Source: Homalodisca vitripennis
Lineage: Eukaryota > Arthropoda > Insecta > Hemiptera > Cicadellidae
Direction: 5' to 3'
Length of the DNA: 64,000 nt
Assembly: GCF_021130785.1 (NCBI RefSeq)
Contig: NC_060207.1
Location: 196,552,001 to 196,616,000 of the forward strand
Below the pieces are notes generated by a model. That model did no database searches. It had not been told where the DNA came from and saw only the letters and a list, made by a program, of their open reading frames with translations. Positions 12,980 through 25,740 of the stretch are shown here, in pieces (positions within the stretch are counted from its first letter, which is position 1; the number at the start of each line of letters is the position of its first letter). The translations under genes were made by a program, and so were the position numbers.

Positions 12980-13069
12980 CTCGCTGACCCCAGACACGAA
13001 CGTCAGTACCTTCACTGTACTGTACACTTTTGATAATTTATTCTGTATTTTTTTTCGTGTGGAAAACAT
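12980..13069 (-). CDS. Possible first coding exon, paired with 38754 on the right arm (hypothetical)
   Basis: On the minus strand an ATG opens exactly 30 codons (MFSTRKKIQN... ...STVKVLTFVSGVSE) that end at GAG|GTAAGT, a strong splice-donor consensus. The right-arm copy at 38754 has a frame of the same design: MFSTR, a basic stretch one residue shorter, then STVKV, three differing residues and VSGVS. The length change is a multiple of three. A conserved TATATA-like box and a GC-rich island lie upstream (13219-13457). I do not recognise the protein, no downstream exon was identified, and the frame is short, so this may be a chance frame in a conserved repeat or the 5' end of an unknown mobile element. 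The right copy lacks the donor at the matching place. Confidence 0.3.
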
Positions 13070-13218
13070 GATTAACAGCTTTTGTTTAAAAAAAATTTTG
13101 TTTATCAGCAACTTAACTTAATTAGCACATTAACATCCCACCATGTTAATTTACCTATTTTCAACTTCATTGGTGTCACCTAAAAAATTACGAGAATAAC
13201 CTAAAATTAAGAATACAG

Positions 13219-13457
13219 AGCATATATACTTAAGTCAATTGTGGTTCACATTTCAGACATAAAGTATAAAGCATTGGCTCGAAGCAGCGTAGCGTGAAAA
13301 CCCCCTAATTGCTGCATTGTCCGCTAACCATTCTCCCCGTCTTCTTTCTGCGTAATCCAATTTCCCGGACGACGCGGCACTTCTTTGTGTCTGACTGCTT
13401 GGTCTCAATTACACGATCTTGTTAAACAGATCCTGGTAATTTTACCACTTATTGCAC
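13219..13457 (-). promoter_or_regulatory. Promoter-like conserved island (left arm copy)
   Basis: Reading on the minus strand, a GC-richer core (13270-13457, with CCCGGACGACGCGGC on the plus strand) is followed by GACTTAAGTATATATGCTCT, a TATA-like box in a tract nearly identical to 38592-38612. An ATG lies about 150 bases further on. The core is about 93% identical to the right-arm copy over about 190 bp, clearly above the surrounding arm. The arrangement resembles an upstream control region plus TATA box, but function is inferred only from conservation and order. Confidence 0.4.
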
Positions 13458-13794
13458 ACTAATGGGTAATTTTTCCTATCTGATTTATAACTGATTTCGC
13501 TTTGGTAATCAGAAGCTAGTATAATTTTATTATAATAAAGTATAATAATCGGACTTCCTCGTCTGAGTGAAAAGTATTTTGTTAACTTCTATAACAATTA
13601 GTTAACACATTTTCTACTCAAAACAAGGACATTAAAAAAAGAGACGTAAAGGCATATACACGTGTCCAGCTGTCTCTATGCTTTCCACATTTTACATGTA
13701 AACAAAATTTAAAAAGTGCACAAATTAATTAGAATGTTTTTGCGCTGTCATGGAACAGTTTAACCGAAGAGATTTGTCACTTACACAATATAGA

Positions 13795-14156
13795 AGGTGA
13801 AATGGAGCTGAACTCAAAATTAGTATTGAATCAACCCTTCCAGCCACAGAAAATTCAGTTGCTCCACAGTGGGATCGTGTCTCAAACATTGTAGTTCCTT
13901 GTGCACATTATGAGACAAATAAGAGCATGTCTTTATATATATTACATTTCTTGTACTCTAGGTTTCTGAAGAATAAGCAACGAAAATTTGATTTTAAGAT
14001 TCTTCGTCGCAGACATTTTGGGTCTCTTTAGATGGACGTTTACTCCAGATTCTAGGAGTCAAGTCTGTGAAAGCTTTTAGATTTCAGGAGCTCCAGTTAG
14101 CAGAAAGTGAAATGGAACTGAACTCAACATTGGTATTGAATCAATACTTCTCACCA
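13795..14156 (+). repeat. Pair of short direct repeats about 310 bp apart
   Basis: About 45 bases at 13797 (GTGAAATGGAGCTGAACTCA and the following TATTGAATCAA) recur at 14106 with a few differences (GTGAAATGGAACTGAACTCA). Nothing recognisable lies between them. They may mark a local duplication or the ends of a lost insertion. Confidence 0.7.
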
Positions 14157-15451
14157 ATTGTCCGTTAATGTTATAAATTGTACTCTCTAATTAGGAATGC
14201 AGACGATGTTGCTTAGGGGCACAAAGCATGTGATGGCTACATTTAGTAGATATTTAATTTTTTACAAAAAACGTGCCTATTTTAATAGCACTTTAATTTA
14301 ATCAAGACGGTCAAGACAATGTGCTATAACCTTGATGTATTCTGTAATGTGGTTCTGAAATATTTCCTAGCTTCCATATATTAAACTATAATAATCAATA
14401 AAAAAAGTAAATCTCGGCAACACATTCCACCGCTTAGCTCTTTGTCATGATTCAAAGGCCTGTTGGAATAATCATCATACAAGTATAAATATTTATTAAG
14501 TGCGTGTCGAGGTGATTTTTGTGAATAATATGTATAATTTGCAGTGTATTCCCTATAAATTATGAAAATAAATAAAACATATCAAAAACTTATCCCGTTT
14601 TGGTGCACCTTTCATGATTAAAGGAATTGTTAGATGAACGTCATTTAGAACACTAATGTACGAGTTGATTAGAACATTTCTCACAGAAATCTGGGGTAAC
14701 AGACGGCGATTTAAAAAATAACATTGCTGCAACAGCAATTCAATATTCGCTCGAACAGGACGTTACTCAGAGTATTACTATAAACTCACATCTGTGAGTT
14801 TAGTTGTGGTGAATGGAGGAAAAATACATGTGGACAATCTTATTCTGTCAGTACGACATTTAATGTTTCATGTAAAGGTCTCCTACGTGAGCATTATTCG
14901 AAGCCCTAGAATAGAATATTAAGCTTCACATAACAATAATTGTTGGTAAAATTCTAATCTTGGTCCAGGTACTACGAGATGGTTTTTTATTACCTTCGAT
15001 AATAATGTCACTTGTACAATTACCATGAAATATTATTCGTTTCCTATCATGTGTGAGCTAAGCTATGATCACTGGAAGAAACTAAATCTCGGCATCTTAT
15101 TTCGTACCGATGGCCTATGTGGCTCTTACAGGAGATTTTTTAACCTGGTGTAGAATAGGAAACAACGGCAATTCCGAGAAGACTTATACTTTAGATGACC
15201 TTAGGTGAAACCAATCTGAGGCAGTACTTTATCGTTAAAAAAAATTCTTCAAATTTCGTTCAAAATAGTTTCTCAAACATCGGTGGGCACATATTAAAAG
15301 ATAAATATAAAAAGGCCGAATCTTAGAACCTCCTCCTTTTTCAAGTAGGTCAATAAAACTCAATTCAAGTTTCTTAATTTATTCCTAACATTGAGTAAGC
15401 ATAAACATTCAAACGCCGTTGTACAGTATGTCTAAAGTCTGCAATTAGTTT

Positions 15452-15705
15452 GCCAATTTAAACTGTTCAGACAGTAATAAAACTGGTTGTGTTATAGTCG
15501 CTACTTAACTTATATAGCAACCATGCGCTATGTTCTCTGGCTATAACAGAGAATGGTACATATAACAACAGGACATTCACTTTTATGTTACTATGGACTG
15601 GTGCTTATAGCTTGTATTGTTTGTTAGACAATCATGTATACAGTTATGAACTATAAAATGTAAATAATATTTATTTCCATGTGGTTTAATAGTAACTGAA
15701 AGCAA
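15452..15705. repeat. Conserved island C of the left arm
   Basis: Reverse complement of 36085-36336. The core 15484-15635 differs from the right copy only by a single base near its start and a three-base indel near TACATATAACAAC, whereas similarity falls sharply toward 15705. The core contains TTATATAGCAACC, a TATA-like tract, and a short palindrome around CTCTGGCTATAACAGAG. Stops occur in all frames, so coding is unlikely. It forms the innermost matched pair of the inverted duplication. Confidence 0.8.
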
Positions 15706-18700
15706 TTATTAATGTTTAGAATGTCTTATTCTATTTAATATAAATAAAATTAAATAGAGAACTTCAACAAATATAATTAAATTCAATTTATATTACGCTA
15801 ATCTACTGTTAATGAAAGTACAAATTTTATACTAAAACAGTATTTCTAACTAAAATCGGATGCATTTCAGAACAAAACTCCGGAGAGTAATGCAAGACTT
15901 CAAATTTCTTAGTTTTATTCAGACATTGCTTAAAGATAACAAACATTAACATTATTTAATAAGACATTATTCAACTAGGAATAAAACTACGATCAAAATC
16001 ATTAGATATACTGTACTATGTGTCAATTAATAAATTATATAAGATTTTTAATCCATATTTATACGCAATCTAGACTGAAATCGAGACTATAGCATACGTT
16101 GTGTTTGGCTCACAAATAAGTATGAAACTGAGTGATGCATTTTCGTAAGTTAATTCCACAAAATTCCTTTTCACTTAATTTTTTATTAATTTCGAATTTA
16201 AAATTTTTTATTAAAAAGAAATAAATTAGGCAATAATCAATAGGCAACGTTGTTAGATTTCCTCGTTTTGACCTAAATGGGACAGTTCAATAACACAGCA
16301 ATTTCCTGATAATTAAAATTTTCCATTCTAGTTACTTACATATATTTAGCTTGTTAACCTTCTAAAACCTAATGGAAAGTGTTTGTATAAATTTAATGCT
16401 TTGAAACGCAATTTTATATTGTTAATTAAAGACTAAATATTCAAGGACTGTATTTGGTAGTGGATGTGATGATTCATGTATACTTATGTACTAGTAGTAA
16501 TCATTTACAATTATTTACAAAACAATTAAAATCTCCGTATACAATCTGTTTTTGTAAAAAAAAATTTCAAAATAGCAATCCAACATTACAACATACCATA
16601 GAAAATCACAAAAAAAATTTTAATTTTGAGATTCATTAACGTTAATCACTCAATAGGCTGACCCCATTATAATTTGGTTTACTAGGGGATGTAACATTTT
16701 CATTCTGTATGATTGTATATCTGTCTACTAGTACGCAGTACATCTCGAGCAATAGACTTGATATTTGGCATCTTCAGTGAAGTTCATTTACACAATATGT
16801 GATAAGGCGTATTATAACTTGTCACAAATTAATGACAGAGAACCAAGAGTATCGTTGTCAGTTCTTCAACAGGTTTTTCGTCTCTATAACGGAACCTACT
16901 ACAAGTAAGATATTGTCTCAACTTAACGTCAGCAAAATGGGTTATTGAGTTTATCCACACCTGCAAAGGCTTTTCAATCAACTTTGACCGTTCAGCCGTT
17001 ATTATTACCCTCAGACCCTACAAACCATACATGTGTTGTTTATCATGGATGGAAACAACCCTGTGATATTCACATTTTAGTTTATACTGTTTCATTTTAT
17101 CACTCATTGAATAATTTCATTGTTATATTTGAAGATAGTATGTTTATCCTATCTACTAATTGTTTTCACTTGCACAATAATTCACACTAAAACGTTTTAA
17201 ATTATTGGAGTTGTAGGTGTATTCTTAATAATCTAAAAAAATACTCAGATCCTTGGGTATTTCAACAGATATAACACTGTGTAACTGAAAAATATACTTT
17301 AATCATGCTCCATTGAATATCATGGACATAATTATGCACTTTATGCCCTAAAATTTATGTGAAACCGCTAAAACATTTTTAGAACATGCGATTCATTTTG
17401 CATAACAGTTAAATCAAACAGAGGTAAATTATTTTTACATGGTATAACTGATAGCCCTGAAAATTATTGATTACCAATAAAATATATTCAATCCTTCTGA
17501 TCAATTTCAGAACAACGAAAATTTTAGTTTAAAGAATAAAGTTTTGAGCCTATAAAGTTCATAAAGTTAAACAGTTTTTTAATAAGTAACAACGAAATAC
17601 ATATATTTTACTATAACATCCCATAAAATTTAAATTAATAGTTTCAACTATTTCACTAACACTATTTGAAATAATTAAGGGCAGAGTGGAGCAATACTAA
17701 GTTCGTAGTAAAAATAGTGGAAGCACATGTAATGTAGTATGATGTAGCGTATTACAATGTATACGTTCACTTTAAGGTTTTTTGGAGTACTGTAACTTAG
17801 TTAAAAATATCTAATTTCTGTCTATGTAATCATCTTTCTGTCTAAATTACAACTATTAGCAACAGAATTGTGGTTCCAATCAATAAAATATTTATAAATG
17901 TAGGTCTAAAACATCTTCTCATGTTACATTAAAAACAATCGTCTTCTGGTCTAAGTTATATCCGGAGTTTCCGGTGTTTACAGGTCAAATTTGGACTAAA
18001 CAGTCTATTTTGCTAAAAAATTGGCTAATTCCTGTCACTAAAATCTACTTCCTGTATTATAGTAGCATTTGAATTATTGTCTTAATTCAGAACATATGTA
18101 TATATATATAAAGCCGTTAAAAATTTTTCTTCAGTCGCACACTGACCACTATAAATATTTAACCTACTTCTGGTTTAAGGAATTTCAGATCCCGAAATTT
18201 TTTAGAGTGTATGATACACATTGGTATCAAAGTTTATCTTTTTAAGACAGGTGGTATATGAAAAACAAAATTTAGAGGTTTCTACCCATTAAAACCCTTA
18301 TGGGTGATTGATCTGCAATGAAATAATTTGCATGCCTATTTTAGTGATAAGAATGAGTGTGTTAAATGTAATCGTTCTAAGGCTTAAGATAATTGGAAAA
18401 AAAAATATAATTTTTGAAGGGGTTTACAATCCTATTTCAACCTATATGGGTGGTTATTTTCATGATTTCATAATAAATATTGCATTTCTTTGTTCATGAT
18501 ATAGTATAACTGAGTATCATATTTGCCGGACATTGGGGTGTAAAAAAAATTAAATATAGTTATTACTGCTAGAAACACATTTTAATCACTGTGAATTTTT
18601 ATTTTTATGAAATTTTGTTTGCTTTGTGTGGCGCACGTATGTGTAAAACTTTATCTCCCTAGGTCATTTCATCAACTCTGGGTAATTAGTCTTCAAACAT

Positions 18701-21700
18701 CTGAAATCTGTGAAAAGACGCATGAGTGTAAAATTTTATCATCGTTAATACTCGTATAATAACAAGAATGTGAGAAACGAAATATTGGTGTTCAAGGTAC
18801 TGATAATTAGTTTTGTAGGGTTATCTCTAATTATTTATATATACTTCTCTATAATTGTAGAAATACACGGTATTATTTAATCATTAATGAGAAGAGTATA
18901 ATTTAGTTTTAAAATTATTTTTCAGTCAAATATTATTAGGTAATTTGTAACATTCCTGTATATTTCGGATTTAATTTAAAACAGCTGATTTGTATTGTAC
19001 TTTTTATGTACGGGTTTTTGCTGTTGTTAGTGTCATAATGTTTTCTGCATGTACAATTATTTTACGTTTATTTAACACATACAAAACTAAGAAAGAACTA
19101 AAGGCCTCTAAAACCAGCAGTCAACTCTCTGGAATCCCTTCCTGGTTTAATATTGGAACTATGGGCACATATGAGTCAAGTTATTAAGGAAGATAATTTT
19201 AGGAAGGAGGATGTATACTCTGTGAGTATGACTGATGTATACTTTGAGTTTCCAGAAAACACAATAATTTTAAAACTAAGTCCCGTGATAGGATGCGTCA
19301 AATATTAATCTCTTATGCTCTATCTGGTCTTCATACGGAGATCATTCCTAAAAGACCTGGACTTTTAAAGTTTTAATATTTGATTCGCCTGAAACTTAAA
19401 CAGCGTACAGTAAAGGTACAATATTACAGCATTTGCAAACAATATAACTTATACACCTTTACAAACTACGAAGATGGCATTAAGTTTTCCAAACTATATT
19501 CTATCTGGACTCTAGGAGTGTCTAAAATCTATAACATCTTGGGTCTAAAAACAAGAAATTTTATTTTGTTTTTCTCTAAATCATTTGGGACTATAGTTTT
19601 AAGAATCTTCAACTTCCAAGGTTGAATCTTAAACATTTCTCGCCACTAAAAACTCCGAAAGCTATAGTTTCCTGAGAGTTCCAAATATATAGGGAATGGC
19701 GGTCCTTACGACATTCAAGAGACAAGAAATTTTCAGACTCAATTTTGAATGATAGTTTTAATCAGGGTTATCAAGTGTTACTATTACGCTTAATTATATT
19801 TTTATTCTTTTTTTAGCATGCGTATTTGCAGCTATAATTATTGTTTGTTTGATTACCATAATTTTCATGTTTAAAATTATAAAATTTTCATTAACAGTTA
19901 TGAATTTGAAACACTTAAAATGGTAAGAAAGCTAAATGATGAGCAATATGGGTTATATCATTCTTCATTATAGATATTTAAATTTAAAGACGATTATGGT
20001 GATAAAATCAAATAGTGCAATATTGTGATAGCTAAATAATTTTTATAAAAATGCGGCTAAGATGGGAATAAAACTAAACCAATACACTGAATAAAAGAAA
20101 TTATATATTTGCAGGAAACAGTAAAGTATATTTGGCACTGTAGAGTTCTATATTCTACTAAACTACACCGCAGTGGATAAATGTGTGTGCAAGTACCGTA
20201 GAACCGAGAACTTATGGAAGCAATCTACTACAGTATTGGTTGTGGTTAAATATTCACACCACTGCGCAATAGAACCAACTTTTCTTACTGTTCACACCGT
20301 GCGTTTATTCCATTAAAACATTTAGTATTGTAGAGATACATTCTGGTTACTCAAATCACAAATAATTTTTAATACTGAAAATTAACAGATGATGTTTTAC
20401 ATGTTTAACTTTCAGTAAACGTCAAGTAAAAAGACAATTAAAACAGACAAAGAAGAAACGGCGTTTTAAAACTAAGTTTAAAGAGTTAGTCATGTACGAA
20501 GACCTATATCAGTTTACGGAATCATGATGTTATTTAAATTAGCAAAAATTATATTTTATAATATTGGCCATGAATAAGTTGCTATAGAAACAGTAGGAAG
20601 AAAGGTGGTATTCTAACGTAGCTGTTATCTACAAATATTAAACTGGAGATGAATTGCTAACTTCTAAATCAATATAGTACGGTGAATGTTTAGAACCTAT
20701 GTTTTGGGAAATGCATTACTCCTGTCTTTTACAGAATATCGGTGTCTTGTAGAAGATTTAACCTGGTTTTTAACACAGCCTACTGTATTGCTTTCTCCTT
20801 GCCATTGATTGATTCTAAGAAGTTTTAACAAAAAAAAACGTGTTATTGGAATTATGTAATAAAATAAGTTATCGTAAATGACCTGAGGATTCGTCATTTA
20901 CACTTGACGTACTCTTAGACGTGACAACATTTCTTAGTGTAAAACAGTAACCAATAAAATGTCTCAATAGCGTTGTGAAGCTAGTTTGCTGTGTGTATAC
21001 AGCAAGAGTTGTCTGATTCATAAGAGGTATTGATCGGAAGGATAGTTAAGTCATTCAAAAACAAAAACAAACAAAACAAAAAACAAATTCCAAAACAAGT
21101 AATGAATTTGTTGTTTTACAAATTTCCTAAACTTTTCCTGCGCTTGGTAAAATGTTATTTTTTCTGCACAGATTTTTTCAGATATTTAGGTTTTTAATTT
21201 TGATATGTCACTTCCTTTCTGTAAAGTTATGTAAAAAATCTGTGCATAATTAATGAATCTCCTTCTAAAGAAACCAACAACGGCATTTATACGCCTATAA
21301 CATAAAGTGATATTGTAGGAAAAGGATAGTAAAATAATTAAACAGGAATGAATATAAGCAAACTGTAAGTTTTTGTCTAAAAATTATTTGCATTATACGT
21401 CTAAAAGTAAAAAGCAACAAGCTACAGCGTAAATTAACACCCTTTATTGTAACTTTACTTCTTAGATTGTTGTTACCTTTTAAATTCGTCTATCAAAATA
21501 GTTTTCTGAGGACTTTAACAGGAACTCCTATTGATACTAAAAAGGGTAATATTGAAAACCTGGTCTAAGTAACCATTTGAACGTCCTACATCGTTATTAT
21601 TTAGGGAATGAAATGTACTGTAAATAGGCTGATCTTTATTAAAAAAAATACAATTTTCTTTTAAAAGCAAATGTGATAAATTGTTATTCCTCTAATATTT

Positions 21701-22712
21701 TATTATCCCACTAAAAACCTGCAAGAATCGCAAATCATAAATAAGTAAGCCATATGTTTTAATAGTATTATTTTATAGTTTACTATTATTACAGAGACTT
21801 ATTCACAATATTTAAGGGATATGACGTTATATCAAAAACTCATCGCGAGATCAAAGTCAGATTTTTAAAAGTTGGTTCAACCAATCACACACTGTTACAA
21901 TCATATCAAGAGAAAATTACGTAAATGACACGTGATTCATTCAATAATGTATTTCTCATCACTTTGTATTGAATCGGGATACTTTCCAATACAGCTAAGG
22001 TTTGCGACTGTCATCTCCTCCCTCGTAGCAAAGCGATGATTTTCTCTCTCCCAAGCATTACTTTACCTATGTTAACATTTCTTTCTCTATGTAAAGATTA
22101 TCGCTTTTTAACACATAAGTGTGATTCCGTTATTTGAATTGACAGTTCAAACAAATGATTTTAATATAACATAAACATGAATTACAAAAGAGTTTTACAT
22201 TTCCTTACGGGAATAATTACTATGAAAGTATCATTCACTACTTGTATCGAAAGTTTTATTGTAGGCATCGGTAATTCTTAAATAAAATCTCCTTAGTCAA
22301 CTTAAACTGTAATTTTTAGTTTGACAGTCCACAATTACTTTTAATATTGTTACATATCAATATGGATATAAATATTTGAATCCAAGTATAAAAGCAAGGT
22401 TGCACAAAATAATACGCAAGGGGTTATTTACCTTGTTTTACATGCCGACTAAGTATATTTCTTTCCGTATTTTGTGCAATTTATAGTTTCATGGCCATAT
22501 AACAAAATTTGTATAATTATCGGTTGTTACAGCAGCAGACTTCTTCCATGGTGGGTTCAGCAAAAATTCCATGGTGGGTGAAAAGTGATTTATTCAACGG
22601 AAATATCGATAGTTAAATTATTTTGAAGTTATTATACCTGATAGGGTGGTTATACGTGGATAAAGTCCTGAGTACGAAATCTCTGCAAGAAATTACTTTA
22701 TTATACTGTAAT

Positions 22713-22814
22713 CTGACTAACTGAGCTGATCACATGCATGAAACTACATTTGTGAACTAATATCTGACTAAATGCACTGATCGCATGCACGGAGCGACAT
22801 TTGTCTACTGCGCA
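22713..22814 (+). repeat. Two-copy tandem repeat, period 51 bp
   Basis: CTGACTAACTGAGCTGATC at 22713 recurs as CTGACTAAATGCACTGATC at 22764, and the similarity continues through CATGCA and ACATTTGT. The unit contains GATC and CATGCA steps. No function is apparent. Confidence 0.75.
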
Positions 22815-24682
22815 ATCAAGGCCGCATAATAGGTTTATTTCAAGATTTCCGTGTAAAATCATGCATTGATATTTCGAATAAATGGCATTGCTGACCCCAC
22901 TGCTTTGTTTGCCTGCCCTAATAACCCGATCAAGAAAGTATATACAATTAAAGGTTTCCGAAAACTTCTTCAGCCAAAACAGGCAATTTCCAGGCGTTAT
23001 AATCGACCTAAGGTATTTCCAGTTTTTCCATACATAAGTCTGTCTTGTTGTCCCCAAGATTAAGAAAAGTATACTAACAGAAACTTTGATAAAAAAGGTA
23101 ATTACCATCGGCCCATGTACTTCACTTCCTGCCTTAGATATTTTTAGTGTAATAAGCTGAGTTTGTCTTGTTGTCCCGACAGAGAAAATATATTCACAGT
23201 TACGCAATTTCGTAAACTTTGCACATGTATGAACGCTGGTGATTGGAGTTAATTATATTTCCAACGCCTATGTTGTATTTGCTTTGATTCACAATCAAAA
23301 ACATTTATATACATACACAGGTTTGAGAAGTCAACTTCTGTCAAAAGAAAACTAAAATAAGGTTTATATGAGTCTCTAATTATAGTAGATAGTAATTTGG
23401 TCTTTTATACCTGCATGATTACAGTACAGACCCAGCACTGCATACCTTTCTGTTTCCTAAAATGTAATCTGCATAGATTTCCTAAAATGTAAAGTTAACA
23501 GTATATTTTTTCTTAAATAATTAATTATTTGTCTTATATTAATATTTTCTTACTTTGTGCACAGGAACGTTTGCAGAAAAGGATGAGATAAGAAGTCTTG
23601 GTACTATCAAGTTATTGTGTGTTATTGATTAATAAAACTGTAAAAAATAGAACTAATGGTTGAAATTAATTAAACATTTGGTTTTGCTTTCATAAAACAA
23701 TGTTTAAATACAAAAGTTATTACATTTAACATGCTCTTTCAACTAATTTGTCCAACTTTAGAGACCCAGATAGGATTTTTCGCTACTTTAGAGACCCGTG
23801 GGGCGCAACTCAAAGAGATTTTCTAAAGAATAATAAGGATATTATATATAATATATTCATACCAGGAACCCTAAGAATGTAGAAATTACAGTATTATCCG
23901 TTGATTAGCTTACGCTTGAAAACAAAAAAAAAACAATTTTGAATTTTTAATATGATTAAGATTGGCATATGTTATCAATTCAGTCTGCAATAAAAGTCAA
24001 GTAACTGAGAGCTTGAAGGATGTCAATATTTTCTAGTTAAACATTATCGTATATGAGAAAGATGTACTCCTGATTTTTAGTATCCTATATAAGTCCACAA
24101 AAATACCTTAATTCATACAAAGTTATTATTACGTTAATACTTACCTTCATTACCTTATTGAATGTTTTGAAATAAGTGGCGTAGAATAAAAACAAGTATA
24201 TACTTAACTGGTCTTACAAATTTTTGATGAACCAGACCTCTCATTGTCTGTATTTTACTATTTAAAATTCACCACGCGTTAAAATGATCGTAATCACGTT
24301 TACGCAGTAGACTTTTCAACAATCACGTTAAAATTTTTATGAATTATTCATCATAAATACGCCACTGGATACTGTTTTGGTTAAAAAATTAAAACAATTT
24401 TCTGTAATGCTCGCATAGTCTCGTTTATATTAAAAATTTTTGTTGATATACAATAACGATTTTATCCATACTTAAATGATTTGTTTGTGGAAATAACTAA
24501 AAGAATTACTAATACATTAGCTGTGTTGTATTGCATCAATACAATTTTAAAACTGCCGCTGTTAAATTATTAAAATTAAAATTATTCGTTATTTTATACA
24601 ACATATGAAATGTGCTTTTAAATGAGTTTATATTATAAATATATAACTAATTTTGAACAAATTAATTAGTTCTATAACTATG

Positions 24683-24686
<4 letters not shown>

Positions 24687-24714
<28 letters not shown>
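24687..24714 (+). repeat. (TG)n microsatellite
   Basis: A TG dinucleotide run followed by a short imperfect GTGTGT extension. Confidence 0.95.
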
Positions 24715-24959
24715 GTGTGTTTTAATATGCAATTGATATAATGTAATCTTTAAAGCTTTTAATTTAAATGTATTATACATTATATACAAGGAAGAATAAA
24801 ATTAATTATGCTTGCTGAAATATGTTTAATAATCACGTTATAAGTAATAGTGCTTCTATTTTATTTGTAAGAAAATGATTTTTTTTTTATATTTATGTAC
24901 ATCTAATGGCTATATTTGCAATGCTTTCTTGTTTTATAAATTTTTCGGTTTAGTACACT

Positions 24960-25440
24960 AAATACTTGTGGACAAAAAACAGAAGTTTTGGAAGTCGCAC
25001 TTATTGGCCTTTAGGAAGATTCCTCTGACTGTCCCATCGCATTTTGAAGCATTAAGACTGGTAGTTTCGTGACACCATCAAGTATCACGTAGCAGTATGT
25101 CATTGTCAATTAGAGGCTTCACAACTGTGTGTTCATATCCTCCAGTTAAACCTCACTGGGTCCTGATAGAACTGTGTGACTTACATCTGGGCATCTCTAT
25201 GGATGTCCTGGAACAGCACATCACAAACCTCAAATGTCGATATTTAGGGACGATATGCCTAGCCTACTACTAAAGATTACAGTTGGAGTCTGTGGAGCTT
25301 TAGTAGTAACGGCTATTGGTAGTCTGGACACGAGGGAGTGCAGTCCCCAGCCTACTTTGACTGGAGTGGCTTACCACATTTAGCCAATATTACTACAGCT
25401 TTAAGATTACTACAACTTCACCATTGCAAACTTGAATAAT
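24960..25440. other. GC-richer anonymous segment with a stem-loop
   Basis: This block is visibly richer in G+C than its surroundings but has no long frame on either strand. It contains an 11-bp perfect stem, TACTACTAAAG (25265-25275) with CTTTAGTAGTA (25298-25308), enclosing 22 bases. It may be a decayed exon-bearing fragment or transposon relic. I do not recognise it. Confidence 0.35.
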
Positions 25441-25694
25441 ATAAGAGTACAAACTAATAATAAAAAAACGCTAACATCAATAACCTTATGGATGATCGGT
25501 AACAATGATGGATTTGTCACTATTAATTTTGTATTTAATCAGCTTAATGTACGGGAAATATAATAGTAGGCTTAAACATTAAATATGGAAAATTAATTAT
25601 TCAAACATAATTTCAAAAGCAATTGTACTGTGTTATAATTTCCTATTTTAACTAATAACTTTGTATCTACCACTCAATGAGGCCATTATGGCTT

Positions 25695-25736
25695 GATAAT
25701 TAATTAATATATTACCCAATATATTAATTAATTATC
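25695..25736. repeat. Perfect AT-only palindrome near the centre of the inverted duplication
   Basis: Arms GATAATTAATTAATATATT and its exact reverse complement (19 bp each) enclose ACCC. It lies about 180 bp from the midpoint implied by the innermost matched arm pair (15595 with 36190 gives about 25892). It could form a cruciform. The flanking sequence does not appear mirrored. Confidence 0.85.
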
Positions 25737-25740
25737 CTCT

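Larger units (their letters stand above)
12050..13570 (-). repeat. Conserved block B of the left arm (island plus drifted flanks)
   Basis: Reverse complement of about 38270-39990 with indels. Matching tracts include CCTCTGTGGTAAATT (about 12340), ATGGGAAGATATTT (about 12236), TTTTACAGAA (about 12070), the MFSTR frame, the TATATA-like region and the GC-rich core at 13270-13457. The core is about 93% identical by eye, much more than the flanks. The right copy additionally carries a 94-bp tandem duplication near 39661. Confidence 0.8.
5430..15705 (+). repeat. Left arm of a giant diverged inverted duplication
   Basis: Several segments of this arm recur as reverse complements, in mirror order, at 36085-43965. 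The pairs I matched by eye are 5430-6125 with 43290-43965; 8590-8660 with 41840-41900; 8790-8850 with 41610-41690; 9158-9397 with 40999-41241; about 12050-13570 with about 38270-39990; and 15452-15705 with 36085-36336. Spacing between pairs is similar on the two sides once the piggyBac-like insertion (7494-8531) is removed from this arm. Identity is uneven: long tracts have drifted strongly, while several islands are nearly identical. Microsatellites at 9955-10040 and 11577-11626 are present only here. The exact ends are uncertain because the homology fades into AT-rich DNA. Confidence 0.85.
15706..24959. other. Spacer DNA between the arms, left part; no gene seen
   Basis: AT-rich DNA with short stop-rich frames. 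The longest open frame (22701-23207, minus, 168 codons) contains a 51-bp direct repeat (from 22713 and 22764) and no recognisable domain, so I do not call it a gene. A (TG)n microsatellite lies at 24687-24714. Short local duplications appear at 23440-23500 (TTTCCTAAAATGTAA twice) and 23755-23805 (CTTTAGAGACCC twice). I found no clear mirror match to 25740-36085. Confidence 0.5.

Noticed and set aside
22701..23207. 168-codon open frame on the minus strand
   Set aside because: No recognisable domain, includes a tandem-repeat-derived tail (KCRSVHAISAFSQ and KCSFMHVISSVSQ), and no splice or start context. Likely a chance frame.
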